This document shows positions 8,751 to 20,996 of a stretch of DNA of 64,000 nucleotides, in pieces. How positions within the stretch are numbered: the stretch's first letter is position 1; every line of letters starts with the position of its first letter. A program made the translations under genes and the position numbers. The notes under the pieces were generated by a model. It was given only the letters and a program-made list of their open reading frames with translations. It ran no database searches and was not told where the DNA came from. This DNA comes from Actinoallomurus sp963823735 (GTDB lineage: Bacteria; Actinomycetota; Actinomycetes; Streptosporangiales; Streptosporangiaceae), in contig CAWGMO010000003.1 of assembly GCA_963823735.1 (NCBI GenBank), positions 806,001 to 870,000 of the forward strand. Direction: 5' to 3'.

Positions 8751-8957
8751 CCGCGCCAGGACCCGGCCCATCCGGGCGAGCCCGTCGAGGAGGCGGCAGG
8801 CCACCTCCGCCATCTCCGCACGCGCCTCCTCGGGCCGCGCTGCGCGCCGGTCGTACAACGAGAAGCCGCACACCTGCGGAGATGCTCAGACACCTGCCTG
8901 CCGGCGGCGATGCCCCCTTCAGGGCGCTCTTCGCGTCCAAACGCTCCCCGTGGCGGG

Positions 8958-13450
<4,493 letters not shown>

Positions 13451-13505
13451 CCTGTCATAGTGCCTCCTGGCACCGACACAACCGCGGCCCGGTAGCGTTC
13501 AGAGC

Positions 13506-13700
13506 GTGCGTCTCACCGTGTTCTGGGAACGAATGAACGAACAGTTCGGCGAAGGCTACGCCGACAGCGTCGCCAAGGACTACGTCATGGCCGGGCTCGG
13601 CGGGCGTACGGTCGAGCAGGCCCTCGCCGACGGAGTCTCCGCCAAGGCGGTGTGGCAGGCGGTCTGCGGCACCTTCGACGTGCCGCAGAAGCTCAGATGA
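13506..13700 (+). CDS. DUF3046 small protein
   Basis: A 64-residue protein starting at GTG 13506 (MRLTVFWERMNEQFGEGYA). The sequence matches the actinobacterial DUF3046 family, which is regularly found between lhr and recA; its function is not known. It has no signal or membrane segment and includes one Cys. Its last codons overlap the end of the convergent DUF350 gene by 8 bp, so the two transcripts meet tail to tail. The 55-bp gap to lhr must hold the promoters of both divergent genes. Confidence 0.88.
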   Translation: MRLTVFWERMNEQFGEGYADSVAKDYVMAGLGGRTVEQALADGVSAKAVWQAVCGTFDVPQKLR

Positions 13701-14142
13701 CCGCGATCGCGGTGATCAGGCCGACCGTGATCTGAGTCGCGCCGAGCAGGATCCCCGACGGCTCCAGCGTCTGCTTCTTCATCAGCGCCGCGACGTCCAC
13801 GCCGAGGAGGATCCGTACGATCATCACCGCGATCTGCTGCGCGATGATGCCCACGAGACCCCAGACCAACGTCGCGATCAGGCCTTCGAGGAGCTTGCCG
13901 CCGGAGGCGAAGATCGACGCGGCCACGACGAGGCCCACGGCCACGATGCCGCAGACGGCCAGGAGCGTCGCGTTGGAGTTGCGCTCGGTGCGGATGATCG
14001 CGGTGAGACGCCCCGGTGTGGTCATGTCCACCGCGAAGAACCCGATGAGGAGCAGCACGAGGCCGAGCGCGGTGTACGCGGCGATGGCGCCGGCGCCCTT
14101 GCCCAGAGCCGAACCGAAACCTTCCGAGAACGCCAGAAACAT
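13693..14142 (-). CDS. DUF350 membrane protein (YjfL-like)
   Basis: A 149-residue membrane protein with four predicted helices (about 18-37, 61-81, 85-110 and 128-149) in two repeats, the DUF350 pattern. Glycines and small residues recur in the helices (ALGLVLLLIGFFAV, ATLVWGLVGIIAQQ). It starts 21 nt after the glutathionylspermidine-synthase-like gene, with a GGAGAT-like ribosome site, so it is the last gene of the ATP-grasp/lipoprotein operon. E. coli YjfL is in the same family and is also encoded beside an ATP-grasp protein (YjfC) and a small protein (YjfM). Its function is unknown. Confidence 0.85.
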   Translation of the reverse strand: MFLAFSEGFGSALGKGAGAIAAYTALGLVLLLIGFFAVDMTTPGRLTAIIRTERNSNATLLAVCGIVAVGLVVAASIFASGGKLLEGLIATLVWGLVGIIAQQIAVMIVRILLGVDVAALMKKQTLEPSGILLGATQITVGLITAIAVI

Positions 14143-14163
14143 CTCGATCTCCTTTAAGCGGGC

Positions 14164-15324
14164 TCAGCCCAGAAGAGGGTCCGCAGCGCTGATGCGATGC
14201 GGGACGAATGATGATGTGTCGTCGGTGATGAGCCCCGACGTCTCGCGGATGCCGAGCCCCGCCGACTCGTCGCCGACCACCCAGGCTCCGAGTACCGGAT
14301 GCTCGCCGTCGAAGTCCGGCAGCGTGCACAGCTCCTGGAAGACGTAGCCCTCCGCGCCGTACTCGCCCATGGTCGTCGTCCGCACGCCCTCCGGGGTGAC
14401 GATGCGCATGCTCGCGCCCTCGCGCCCGAGCAGCGGCTTCTCGATGTACGACGTGAGCGACCCCGGGGTGCCGAGGTAGGTCGGCAGCAGTGAGGGATGG
14501 CCCGGGTACAGCTCCCACAGGACGACCAGAAGCGCCTTGTTCGACAGGAGCATCTTCCAGATCGGCTCGATCCAGTTCGCCCGCGTGAGGTGGCGGCCGA
14601 ACTCCTCGCGGACGATCCACTCCCAGGGGTACAGCTTGCAGATCGTCGTGATGTCGGTCTCGGTGAGGTCGACGAACCGCTCGCGCCGGGCGTGCCAGCC
14701 GATGTCCTCCATCGCGATCGCGCTCGCCGGGATCCCCGCCTGCTCGGCGGTCTCCTGCATGTACGCGATCGTCATGACCTCTTCGCCGGTCTCGTCCTCG
14801 TTCGTCCAGGCGAAGTGGGTCAACCCGGGAGGAGCGATCTGCTTCCAGCGGTCGACCAGGCGCTCGTGGAGGGAGTTCCACTGGTCGTCCTCGGGATAGA
14901 CGTCCTGCAGCCAGTACCACTGCACGATCGAGCTCTCGACCAGCGCGGTCGGGGTGTCGGCGTTGTACTCCAGCAGCTTGGGCGGGCCCGAGCCGTCGTA
15001 CCAGAGGTCGAACCGCCCGTAAAGGTACGGGTCGCGCCGCCGCCACGACGCCTCGATCAGCGGGCGTATGTGCGGCGGGATGGCGAACACGTCGTACCGG
15101 CCGGTCGTCACCACGTGCTCGACCGCGGCGAGGCACATCCGGTGGAGCTCCTCGACCGCCGCCTCCAGCCCGAGGACCTCCTCCATGCCGAAGACGTAGT
15201 GCACCGACTCGTCCCAGTACGGGCGGGTGAGGTGCTCGGGGTGGGAGGTCCGGTGGTAGGCGAGCCCCTGCGACTCGACGATCTGATCCCACTGCGGGCG
15301 CGGGTCCGACGCCTCGCGGCGCAC
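14164..15324 (-). CDS. Glutathionylspermidine synthase-like ATP-grasp ligase (YgiC/YjfC family)
   Basis: A 386-residue protein from GTG 15324 (GGGGAGG just upstream). Family blocks are present: YWDESVHYVFG at the start, the pre-ATP-grasp region FDLWYDGSGPPKLLEYNADT (Asn and Asp of EYNADTP), then SNKALLVVLWELYPGH and the ATP-binding SYIEKPLLGREGASM with the Lys used for nucleotide binding, followed by YVFQELCTLP. Glutathionylspermidine synthase itself joins glutathione to spermidine; the stand-alone YgiC/YjfC proteins lack the amidase domain and have no agreed substrate, but are expected to form a peptide-like amide bond. The gene lies 3 nt after a lipoprotein gene and 21 nt before DUF350, suggesting that it modifies, or depends on, these partners. 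Confidence 0.88.
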   Translation of the reverse strand: MRREASDPRPQWDQIVESQGLAYHRTSHPEHLTRPYWDESVHYVFGMEEVLGLEAAVEELHRMCLAAVEHVVTTGRYDVFAIPPHIRPLIEASWRRRDPYLYGRFDLWYDGSGPPKLLEYNADTPTALVESSIVQWYWLQDVYPEDDQWNSLHERLVDRWKQIAPPGLTHFAWTNEDETGEEVMTIAYMQETAEQAGIPASAIAMEDIGWHARRERFVDLTETDITTICKLYPWEWIVREEFGRHLTRANWIEPIWKMLLSNKALLVVLWELYPGHPSLLPTYLGTPGSLTSYIEKPLLGREGASMRIVTPEGVRTTTMGEYGAEGYVFQELCTLPDFDGEHPVLGAWVVGDESAGLGIRETSGLITDDTSSFVPHRISAADPLLG

Positions 15325-15326
15325 TC

Positions 15327-15683
15327 TCAGCCTCCCCGCGAGCTGGAGTGGTGGCTGGAGTGGCCACCGAAGCCGCCGCGGGAGATCACACGGCCGCCGC
15401 GCGAGGTGATCCTGCTGTTGCGCGGGCGGATGGTGGTGCCGTTGCCGATGTAGCCGCCGCTCGAACGGCCGCCGTAGTACCAGTAGTAACGCCCGAACGA
15501 GCCGCCGTTGTCGCAGTAGTAGTCCGGCACGGTCCGGTGGTAGGAGCCTCGCGGGGCCAGCCCGTCGACGCAGGTCGCGTGGGTGCTGGACGAGCAGGAG
15601 ACGAGCGTGAGGGAGAGGACGCTCAGCGCGCTGAGCTGCACGGCGCCGGAACGCATACGTCGTGAGGTGTTCTGGGGCGGCAT
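15327..15683 (-). CDS. Small lipoprotein with Gly/Ser/His/Arg-rich tail
   Basis: A 118-residue protein with a basic N-terminus, a hydrophobic core and a lipobox-like LTLVSC (Cys about residue 30), so it is probably lipid-anchored outside the membrane. The mature part has two further Cys (THATC, PDYYC), a Tyr-rich patch GRYYWYYGGR and a low-complexity tail GGFGGHSSHHSSSRGG. I know no named family for it with certainty; it occupies the position of YjfM (DUF1190) in the E. coli yjf cluster and the SSSRGG-type tail is reminiscent of that group. It sits 60 nt after one ATP-grasp gene and 3 nt before another, so it could be the substrate of either. Start 15683 has GGAGG 11 nt upstream. Confidence 0.7.
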   Translation of the reverse strand: MPPQNTSRRMRSGAVQLSALSVLSLTLVSCSSSTHATCVDGLAPRGSYHRTVPDYYCDNGGSFGRYYWYYGGRSSGGYIGNGTTIRPRNSRITSRGGRVISRGGFGGHSSHHSSSRGG

Positions 15684-15743
15684 TTGTCGGTCATCCTCCA
15701 GAACTTAGGGCGATGACCGGTAAGTGTAGGCCCTGGGACCCTT

Positions 15744-16604
15744 TTATCGGAGGGGGAAACTCAGGTAGAGATCGGCCGGTTCCGACGCGGTGGAAAGGTC
15801 GCTCACCTGGCCGTCGCCGAGCTCGACCAAACGCCACACGCCGTCCGTACGCCGCGTGAGATCCGTCGTGATGAACCGGCAGCCCAGCGAGCGTACGCAC
15901 GGCGCCACCAGATCGGTACGGGGGTTCGGGCGCCGGTCGGGGGTGTCCGGGTGCGGGCCCACGAGCACGGGCTCGCCGTCGACCCACCAGACCCGCGCCT
16001 CGCCGCCCTCGAACGCCTCGAACTCACGGACCACGATGCCGCCCGACAGGAAGCCGCCCTGCAGGTCGACGAAGCGCGACACGACCGCGTGCAGCCGCTC
16101 GGTGTCGGTCACGTCGGGCACGAAACAGGCCTCGTGCCACTGGTGCTTGCGTGACTTGACGTAGTCCTTCACGACCGCCGGCCCGTGCGGGAGCGGGCGT
16201 ACGAGCTCGGCCAGCCGCTCCGGCTCCGGAACCTCACCGGGAGACAGCGGAAGCCACACACTCGCCGGAGTGACGCCCGCGAACGTGTCGTACCAGCCGG
16301 GCAGCTCGTGCGCCTTCTGGTAGCCGTCCGGCGGCACGGCGAGCGAGACGTTCTTCGCCGCGAGCGCGGAGGCCAGCGCGGCGTACTGCCCACTCGTCGC
16401 CATCCACCCGCGATACCAGGCGATGCCCAGGTCACGCGGCACGTGGCGTACGGCCCCGTCGGCGTCGCCCCGCTGCAGGGCATCATGATCGACGAGCGCG
16501 ATCGACCCGCCGAGCGCGCGTACGGCCTCGGCCTCTCGCTTGAAGTGCTCGTCGACCCGCTTGGGGTTGAGCGGGTCGGTGCACATCAGAATGGTCACCG
16601 GCAT
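15744..16604 (-). CDS. ATP-grasp domain protein (peptide ligase-like)
   Basis: A 286-residue protein from ATG 16604. An N-terminal Rossmann-like part (VTILMCTDPLNPKRVDEH) is followed by an ATP-grasp region: VVKDYVKSRKHQWHEACF carries the nucleotide-binding Lys, FEGGEARVWWVDGEPVL the strand/hinge and WRLVELGDGQVSDL the metal-binding Glu-Leu-Gly-Asp segment. Related actinobacterial proteins are annotated only as ATP-grasp. The predicted reaction is ATP-dependent carboxylate-amine ligation; the substrate is unknown. It is the first gene of the minus-strand run lipoprotein/GSP-synthase-like/DUF350 (60-nt gap) and divergent from recA. An upstream in-frame extension reaching 16775 lacks family similarity and was not used. 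Confidence 0.8.
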   Translation of the reverse strand: MPVTILMCTDPLNPKRVDEHFKREAEAVRALGGSIALVDHDALQRGDADGAVRHVPRDLGIAWYRGWMATSGQYAALASALAAKNVSLAVPPDGYQKAHELPGWYDTFAGVTPASVWLPLSPGEVPEPERLAELVRPLPHGPAVVKDYVKSRKHQWHEACFVPDVTDTERLHAVVSRFVDLQGGFLSGGIVVREFEAFEGGEARVWWVDGEPVLVGPHPDTPDRRPNPRTDLVAPCVRSLGCRFITTDLTRRTDGVWRLVELGDGQVSDLSTASEPADLYLSFPLR

Positions 16605-16672
16605 GATCCTGGCCTCAGCGTAGGGCAAGACTCGCGGTGATTTCCGGGCGAATCGGCGTGTGCGGCCGTGGT

Positions 16673-16686
16673 CGAACGTGTGTTCG
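16673..16686 (+). promoter_or_regulatory. LexA/SOS box upstream of recA
   Basis: CGAACGTGTGTTCG is a perfect match to the actinobacterial and Gram-positive SOS box CGAAC-N4-GTTCG. It lies 122 bp before the recA start, with a possible -10 element TAGAGT just after it (16689-16694). LexA bound here would block recA transcription until DNA damage. The divergent ATP-grasp gene starts 69 bp to the other side, so it might also be affected. Confidence 0.85.
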
Positions 16687-16807
16687 GCTAGAGTTGCTGT
16701 TCGCGGTGTTGTCCACAGTGGCCGTCCGGAGTCTCGGAAAGTGTCGGTGGATCGCCGTAACGTCGCACTCGACAAACAGCAGGCATCGACCCGACAGGGA
16801 ACCTCAC

Positions 16808-17911
16808 ATGGCAGGAAACGATCGCGAGAAGGCCCTAGAGGCGGCGCTCGCCCAGATCGAGCGGCAGTTCGGCAAGGGTTCCGTCATGCGGCTGGGCCAG
16901 GAGGGGCGTCCCCCGGTCGAGGTGATCCCGACCGGCTCGATCGCGCTCGACGTGGCTCTCGGCATCGGCGGCCTCCCGCGAGGACGCGTCGTCGAGATCT
17001 ACGGACCGGAGTCCTCCGGTAAGACCTCCCTCGCCCTGCACGCCGTGGCCAGCGCCCAGAAGAACGGCGGCATCGCCGCCTTCGTCGACGCCGAGCACGC
17101 TCTCGACCCGGAGTACGCGAAGAGGATCGGCGTCGACATCGACGCCCTCCTCGTCTCCCAGCCGGACACGGGCGAGCAGGCCCTCGAGATCACCGACATG
17201 CTGATCCGCTCCGGCGCCATCGACGTCGTCGTCATCGACTCCGTCGCGGCCCTCGTGCCCCGCGCCGAGATCGAGGGCGAGATGGGCGACAGCCACGTCG
17301 GTCTCCAGGCCCGTCTCATGTCCCAGGCCCTCCGCAAGCTCACCGGCGCCATCAACCAGACCAAGACCACAGCGATCTTCATCAACCAGCTGCGGGAGAA
17401 GGTCGGCGTCATGTTCGGCTCGCCGGAGACGACGACGGGCGGAAAGGCGCTGAAGTTCTACGCCTCCGTACGCCTGGACGTCCGCCGCATCGAGACGATG
17501 AAGGACGGCACCGACGCGGTCGGAAACCGCACCCGCGTCAAGGTCGTGAAGAACAAGATGGCCCCGCCCTTCAAGGTCGCCGACTTCGACATCCTCTACG
17601 GCGTGGGCATCAGCCGCGAGGGCGGCCTGATCGACATGGGCGTCGAGCACGGCTTCGTCCGCAAGTCCGGCGCCTGGTACACGTACGAGAGCGACCAGCT
17701 CGGCCAGGGCAAGGAGAACGCCCGCTCCTTCCTCAAGGACAACCCGGACATCGCGAACGAGATCGAGAAGAAGATCAAGGAAAAGCTCGGAGTCGGCCCA
17801 AGGCTGGACGCCGACGCCACCACGCCCACCGAGCCCCCGCCGATGACCCCGGCCGAGAAGCCCGTCTCGACCAAGCGCGGAGGCCGGAACGCGAAACCGG
17901 TCGACGCCTGA
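16808..17911 (+). CDS. recA: Recombinase RecA
   Basis: A 367-residue RecA. The Walker A motif GPESSGKTSLALHAV is complete; Walker B is VVIDSVAAL; loop L1 follows (EGEMGDSHVG) and the MAW region QALRKLTGAINQ and L2 region FGSPETTTGG are intact. The Ala/Lys/Pro-rich C-terminus (TPTEPPPMTPAEK) is the usual variable acidic/disordered tail. The ATG at 16808 is chosen because the family starts MAGNDREKALEAAL and AGGGAA lies upstream; an in-frame extension to 16637 runs through the SOS box and is not coding. recX follows 7 nt after the stop. Confidence 0.99.
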   Translation: MAGNDREKALEAALAQIERQFGKGSVMRLGQEGRPPVEVIPTGSIALDVALGIGGLPRGRVVEIYGPESSGKTSLALHAVASAQKNGGIAAFVDAEHALDPEYAKRIGVDIDALLVSQPDTGEQALEITDMLIRSGAIDVVVIDSVAALVPRAEIEGEMGDSHVGLQARLMSQALRKLTGAINQTKTTAIFINQLREKVGVMFGSPETTTGGKALKFYASVRLDVRRIETMKDGTDAVGNRTRVKVVKNKMAPPFKVADFDILYGVGISREGGLIDMGVEHGFVRKSGAWYTYESDQLGQGKENARSFLKDNPDIANEIEKKIKEKLGVGPRLDADATTPTEPPPMTPAEKPVSTKRGGRNAKPVDA

Positions 17912-17918
17912 TCACCAG

Positions 17919-18341
17919 ATGAACCCTCCTGGCGGGCGGCGACGTCGTACCCCGGGCCGGACCGAGGCCGGCACGGAGACCTTCCCCGGCGGCGTCGCCC
18001 CCGCTCAGGAGTCCGAAGGCAGCGAGGATCCCGCTGCCGGAGGGCCCGCACCCGGGAGCCCGGCGACCCGGCGGGGGTCCACCGAACAGGGAACTGTCGA
18101 CGCCTCGTCCGGCGGGGGCGCTGAGGCCGAGACAGACCTCGACGGGTGGGGGACTCCGGGTCCTGGGGCCGGCGGGTGGCGAACGTCGGGCTCTTGGGAC
18201 ACGGAGTCCTTGGACGATGAGGCCGAGGGCGGGTCTGCTGGGGGGCGGCCTGCGGGTTCATGGAACGCGGGTCTACGGACGATGAGGCTGCTGGGGGGCG
18301 GCCTGCGGGTTCATGGAACGTCGGCGGTCTACGGATACTGA
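17919..18341 (+). pseudogene. recX: 5' part of recX: low-complexity leader cut off by frameshifts
   Basis: This reading frame starts with ATG 7 nt after the recA stop (MNPPGGRRRRTPGRTE), the expected position and basic opening for recX. It continues through Gly/Ser/Ala/Glu-rich sequence and ends at 18341 without reaching the RecX domain. The phrase SWDTESLDDEA occurs here and again, in the frame of the RecX domain, at about 18375-18410. Between them two near-identical units (GGGGGGCGGCCTGCGGG plus TTCATGGAACG) each shift the frame by one missing base. The likely true gene is one protein from 17919 to 19944, about 675 residues, whose leader is disrupted in this sequence. Confidence 0.55.
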
Positions 18342-18420
18342 GGCGGGGGCCGTTGGGTGGCGGCCTGGGGGTTCTTGGGACACGGAGTCCTTGGACGACG
18401 AGGCCGGGGGCGGGTCTGGG
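18190..18420 (+). repeat. Direct repeats in the recX leader, site of the frame loss
   Basis: The unit CTGCTGGGGGGCGGCCTG followed by CGGGTTCATGGAACG occurs at about 18237-18269 and again at 18289-18321, 52 bp apart. A longer element (TCTTGGGACACGGAGTCC, then TTGGACGA.GAGGCC) occurs at 18191 and 18374. The G6 runs and the repeat structure make both replication slippage and assembly or base-call error likely. Confidence 0.7.
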
Positions 18421-19944
18421 GGTTCTTGGTCTGCTGCGGGTACGGAGGCGTCGGCTGAGCCGGGGCCTTGGTCCCGCGGACCTGCCGAGCCGTCGGATGC
18501 TGAGGCGGGGACCGTTGGATGGCGGGGCGCCGGTTCCTCGTCTGGCTGGGGTGCGGGCTCACCGGCCGATGAAGCGGAGACCGCAGGAGGACCGGCCGCC
18601 GAGGCGGAAACGGACTCTGCGAAACCCGATGCCTCCGGCCCCGAGCCTGCTTCTTCCTCTTCGGCCGACGCCCCTAGCGCTTCTGTCTCGACCGAACCCG
18701 CTTCATCGGCCGATGATGCCGTGGCCCCAGGCCCGGTAGAGCTCGGGCCCGTTTCATCGGCTGATGTCCCTGCGGCCTCTGCCGCGACTGAATCCGTTTC
18801 ATCGGCCCGTGATGACGCAGCTTCAGGCTCGACAGAGCTCAGGCGTGTCTCATCGGCTGGTGGTGTCGAGGCGTCAGGCTCGACAGGGCCCGGTCCTGTC
18901 TCATCAGTCGATGTCCCTATGGCCTCTGCTGCGACCGAACCGATCTCATCGGCCCGTGATGCCGCAGCCTCAGGCGCGACAGAGCCCGCCCCTGCCTCGC
19001 CCGCTGACGTCCCTACAGCCCCCACCTCAACCGAACCCGCCACATCGGCCGGTCACACACCAACTCCAGACCCCACAGAACGCGCCTCGTCCGCCGGTGA
19101 TGCCGTCGCTGCCGGGATGCCTTCTGGCGGGGCGGGTTCCGCTGAGCCAGGCGCCGCATGGGTACCGGACGAAGAGGAAGAAGCGGGCTCTGCCGGACGG
19201 AAGTCCGTCGGGCCGTCCTCCGATGAGGCGGGTTCCGCTGACGCGGAGGCCACGGGGTCGCCGGTCGGCGCGAGTTCCGCTGAGCCGAGGGGCACGGGGG
19301 TGCCGGCCGAGGAGGAAGGTTTCGTCGAATGGGGGGCCGGGGGGACCTGGTCCGAGGCGGCGGGATCGTCGGGGGCGTCCAAAGGTGGTGGGGCGCGGAA
19401 GTCGGCGAAGGGCAAGAAGGCTAAGAAAGACAAACAGGCCAAGCCGACTGATCCGGCGGCGGCGGCGCGGGAGATCTGTCTGCGTCTGCTCTCCTTCTCG
19501 CCGCGTACACGTGCCCAGCTCGCCGACGCGCTGCGCCGCAAGGACATCCCCGACGAGGTGTCCGAACAGGTACTCAGCCGCTTCACCGAAGTAGGCCTGA
19601 TCGACGACGCCGCGTTCGCGAAAGCGTGGGTCCAGACCCGCCACGCCGGCCGCGGCCTCGCCCGAGGCGCCCTGGCCGCCGAACTACGCCGCCGCGGCGT
19701 CGCCAGCGAAACGGTGAAGGACGCGGTAGACGAGCTGGACCCCGAACAAGAAGAAGCCGCCGCCCGCCACCTGATAGCCAAACGCCTCCCCGCCACCCGC
19801 GGCCTCGACTCGGTCAAACGCACCCGAAGACTCCTGGGCGTACTGGCCCGCAAGGGCTACCCAGCGGGCCTCTCATACCGCCTCGTCCGTGAAGCCCTGG
19901 AGAACGAGGGCACCGACCCTCCCGACCTCACCTGCGACGAGTAA
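18313..19944 (+). CDS. recX: RecX, regulator of RecA, with a giant disordered N-terminal extension
   Basis: The C-terminal 165 residues are a clear RecX: AREICLRLLSFSPRTRAQLA, EVLSRFTEVGLIDDAAFAKAW (as SEQVLSRFTEVG...), RGLARGALAAELRRRGV and LLGVLARKGYPAGLSYRLV, the three tandem three-helix repeats. RecX caps RecA filaments and inhibits recombinase activity. The preceding 375 residues are Ala/Ser/Thr/Pro/Glu-rich with degenerate repeats of the type SSADVPAASAATE...SSARDAAASG, ending in a Lys-rich patch (KGKKAKKDKQAK). Typical RecX has no such region or a much shorter one. The boundary given is the longest open frame containing RecX; the natural start is probably 17919 (see the separate entry). 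Confidence 0.82.
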   Translation: MERRRSTDTEAGAVGWRPGGSWDTESLDDEAGGGSGGSWSAAGTEASAEPGPWSRGPAEPSDAEAGTVGWRGAGSSSGWGAGSPADEAETAGGPAAEAETDSAKPDASGPEPASSSSADAPSASVSTEPASSADDAVAPGPVELGPVSSADVPAASAATESVSSARDDAASGSTELRRVSSAGGVEASGSTGPGPVSSVDVPMASAATEPISSARDAAASGATEPAPASPADVPTAPTSTEPATSAGHTPTPDPTERASSAGDAVAAGMPSGGAGSAEPGAAWVPDEEEEAGSAGRKSVGPSSDEAGSADAEATGSPVGASSAEPRGTGVPAEEEGFVEWGAGGTWSEAAGSSGASKGGGARKSAKGKKAKKDKQAKPTDPAAAAREICLRLLSFSPRTRAQLADALRRKDIPDEVSEQVLSRFTEVGLIDDAAFAKAWVQTRHAGRGLARGALAAELRRRGVASETVKDAVDELDPEQEEAAARHLIAKRLPATRGLDSVKRTRRLLGVLARKGYPAGLSYRLVREALENEGTDPPDLTCDE

Positions 19945-20036
19945 CCCCGAGTCATCGGAGCCGTCCCACGACGGCAGCCCCCTCCTCGCCACACCGAGCA
20001 TGTTCGGGCAGGCGGAAGGTGCCCACGTCAAGGCCC

Positions 20037-20326
20037 CACCGCGATGAGCGCCGGCTGGCAGCGGGCCAGTGTCATCGCGTCTCGGTCCTTCGTGATGGGT
20101 GCTGGCTGGCGTCGAGTGCTGTCCTGGAGTGGTTCAGGCCTGTGTCGGGTCACGGCCTCCGCGATGGGCGCCGCTGGCGCCGAGGGCTGTGCCGGAGTGG
20201 TTCAGGCCCCAGGGTGAGAAGGCCGAGCGGCAGATTGATGTAGAAGGCCCAACGCCCAGCCCCAGTTCCCGGCGGGCCTTCGTGATGGGCATCGCGGGCG
20301 TCGGGGGCTGTCCCGCAGCGGGCCGG
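20037..20326. repeat. Four diverged ~48-bp direct repeats
   Basis: Copies begin at about 20039, 20092, 20161 and 20282. The best pair shares GATGGGNGC, GGCGNCGAG, GCTGT and the exact 16-mer GGAGTGGTTCAGGCC-containing end (20092-20140 versus 20161-20208). The others are partial (GTGATGGGCATCGCGGGCGT at 20282). They are not in a conserved gene and not inverted, and I cannot assign them to a known element. Confidence 0.5.
20210..20270 (-). pseudogene. Relic of a DHA2-family MFS drug transporter
   Basis: On the minus strand 20251-20210 reads WAFYINLPLGLLTL, the hallmark of 14-helix DHA2 (EmrB/QacA) transporters, where GWRWxFYINLPxGL is highly conserved. Upstream bases give GW then, if one G is dropped, RW, completing GWRWAFYINLPLGLL. 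No other part of a transporter is recognisable on either side, so only a short fragment survives, broken by an indel. It implies that a transporter gene once lay between recX and rny. Confidence 0.5.
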
Positions 20327-20624
20327 CTCTGACCGCGTCGCGGGCCTCCGCCGCAGGTTCGATGCGACAGATCCGAGTGCGCTCGCGGCGGTCCAGCGCC
20401 ACCCACAGCCCCCGACGCCGGCTCCCCGGAAAACGGACGTCCGCAACGGGAAGCGTGTCAGCCCCGTAACCTTCGCGACCGCCCCCCGTAACCCCACAGC
20501 AAGATCAAGAGAACCTCACGTCAGGCTCCCCGCCCCACCTCGCCGGCCGCCCGCACCAAACCCCGCCGCATGATCCAAGAGTCAAGACAACCGGTCAAAT
20601 GACCGCAACCACCCCCAGCGTTTA

Positions 20625-20819
20625 GTGCCTGTTTTGGAGGTTTCGGTCACGTTCCCGACGCCGTACGACCTGGTGACCGGGGTGCGAAGGGTCTGGGGAA
20701 TCGTCCGGAAGGCGAAGTCTTTCCTTGCCCATTACCTCGGCGACGCTTACGGTTACGGCAGTGAGGAGTTACTCCGCGCAGCGCGGATTGCCATACGTAC
20801 GCTGAAGTTGACGAACTGA
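20625..20819 (+). CDS. Possible small protein, unknown
   Basis: A 64-codon open frame from GTG 20625 (VLEVSVTFPTPYDLVTGV then RVWGIVRKAKSFLAHYLG). Residue content looks protein-like and amphipathic, and GGAGG occurs just after the proposed start rather than before it. Third-position GC is about 73%, below the 90% or more of neighbouring genes, so it may be old, foreign or not coding. I recognise no family. Confidence 0.3.
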   Translation: MPVLEVSVTFPTPYDLVTGVRRVWGIVRKAKSFLAHYLGDAYGYGSEELLRAARIAIRTLKLTN

Positions 20820-20996
20820 GAGGTTTCCGAGCCGGCTCGCGAGGCCGGTCTTTCGGTTTGCAGGGTTCTGGTTGACTCCGGAGCCCTGACGGTTGTGCCC
20901 CGACGGCTTCGGCCGGCGGTCCGCCGCGCGTCGTAACCCCTTGCGTCGCATCGCCCGTTGTCGGGTGTGTCCGGGTCGAGGAAAGGGGTCAGTGCC

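Larger units (their letters stand above)
19945..20996. other. Gene-poor interval between recX and rny
   Basis: About 1 kb with no confident gene. It holds diverged repeats (about 20037-20326), a transporter-gene relic (20210-20270) and one weak small open frame (20625-20819). The rny promoter and ribosome site (AGGAAAGGGG at about 20980) lie at its right end. Third-position GC bias is lower than in flanking genes. Confidence 0.6.
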
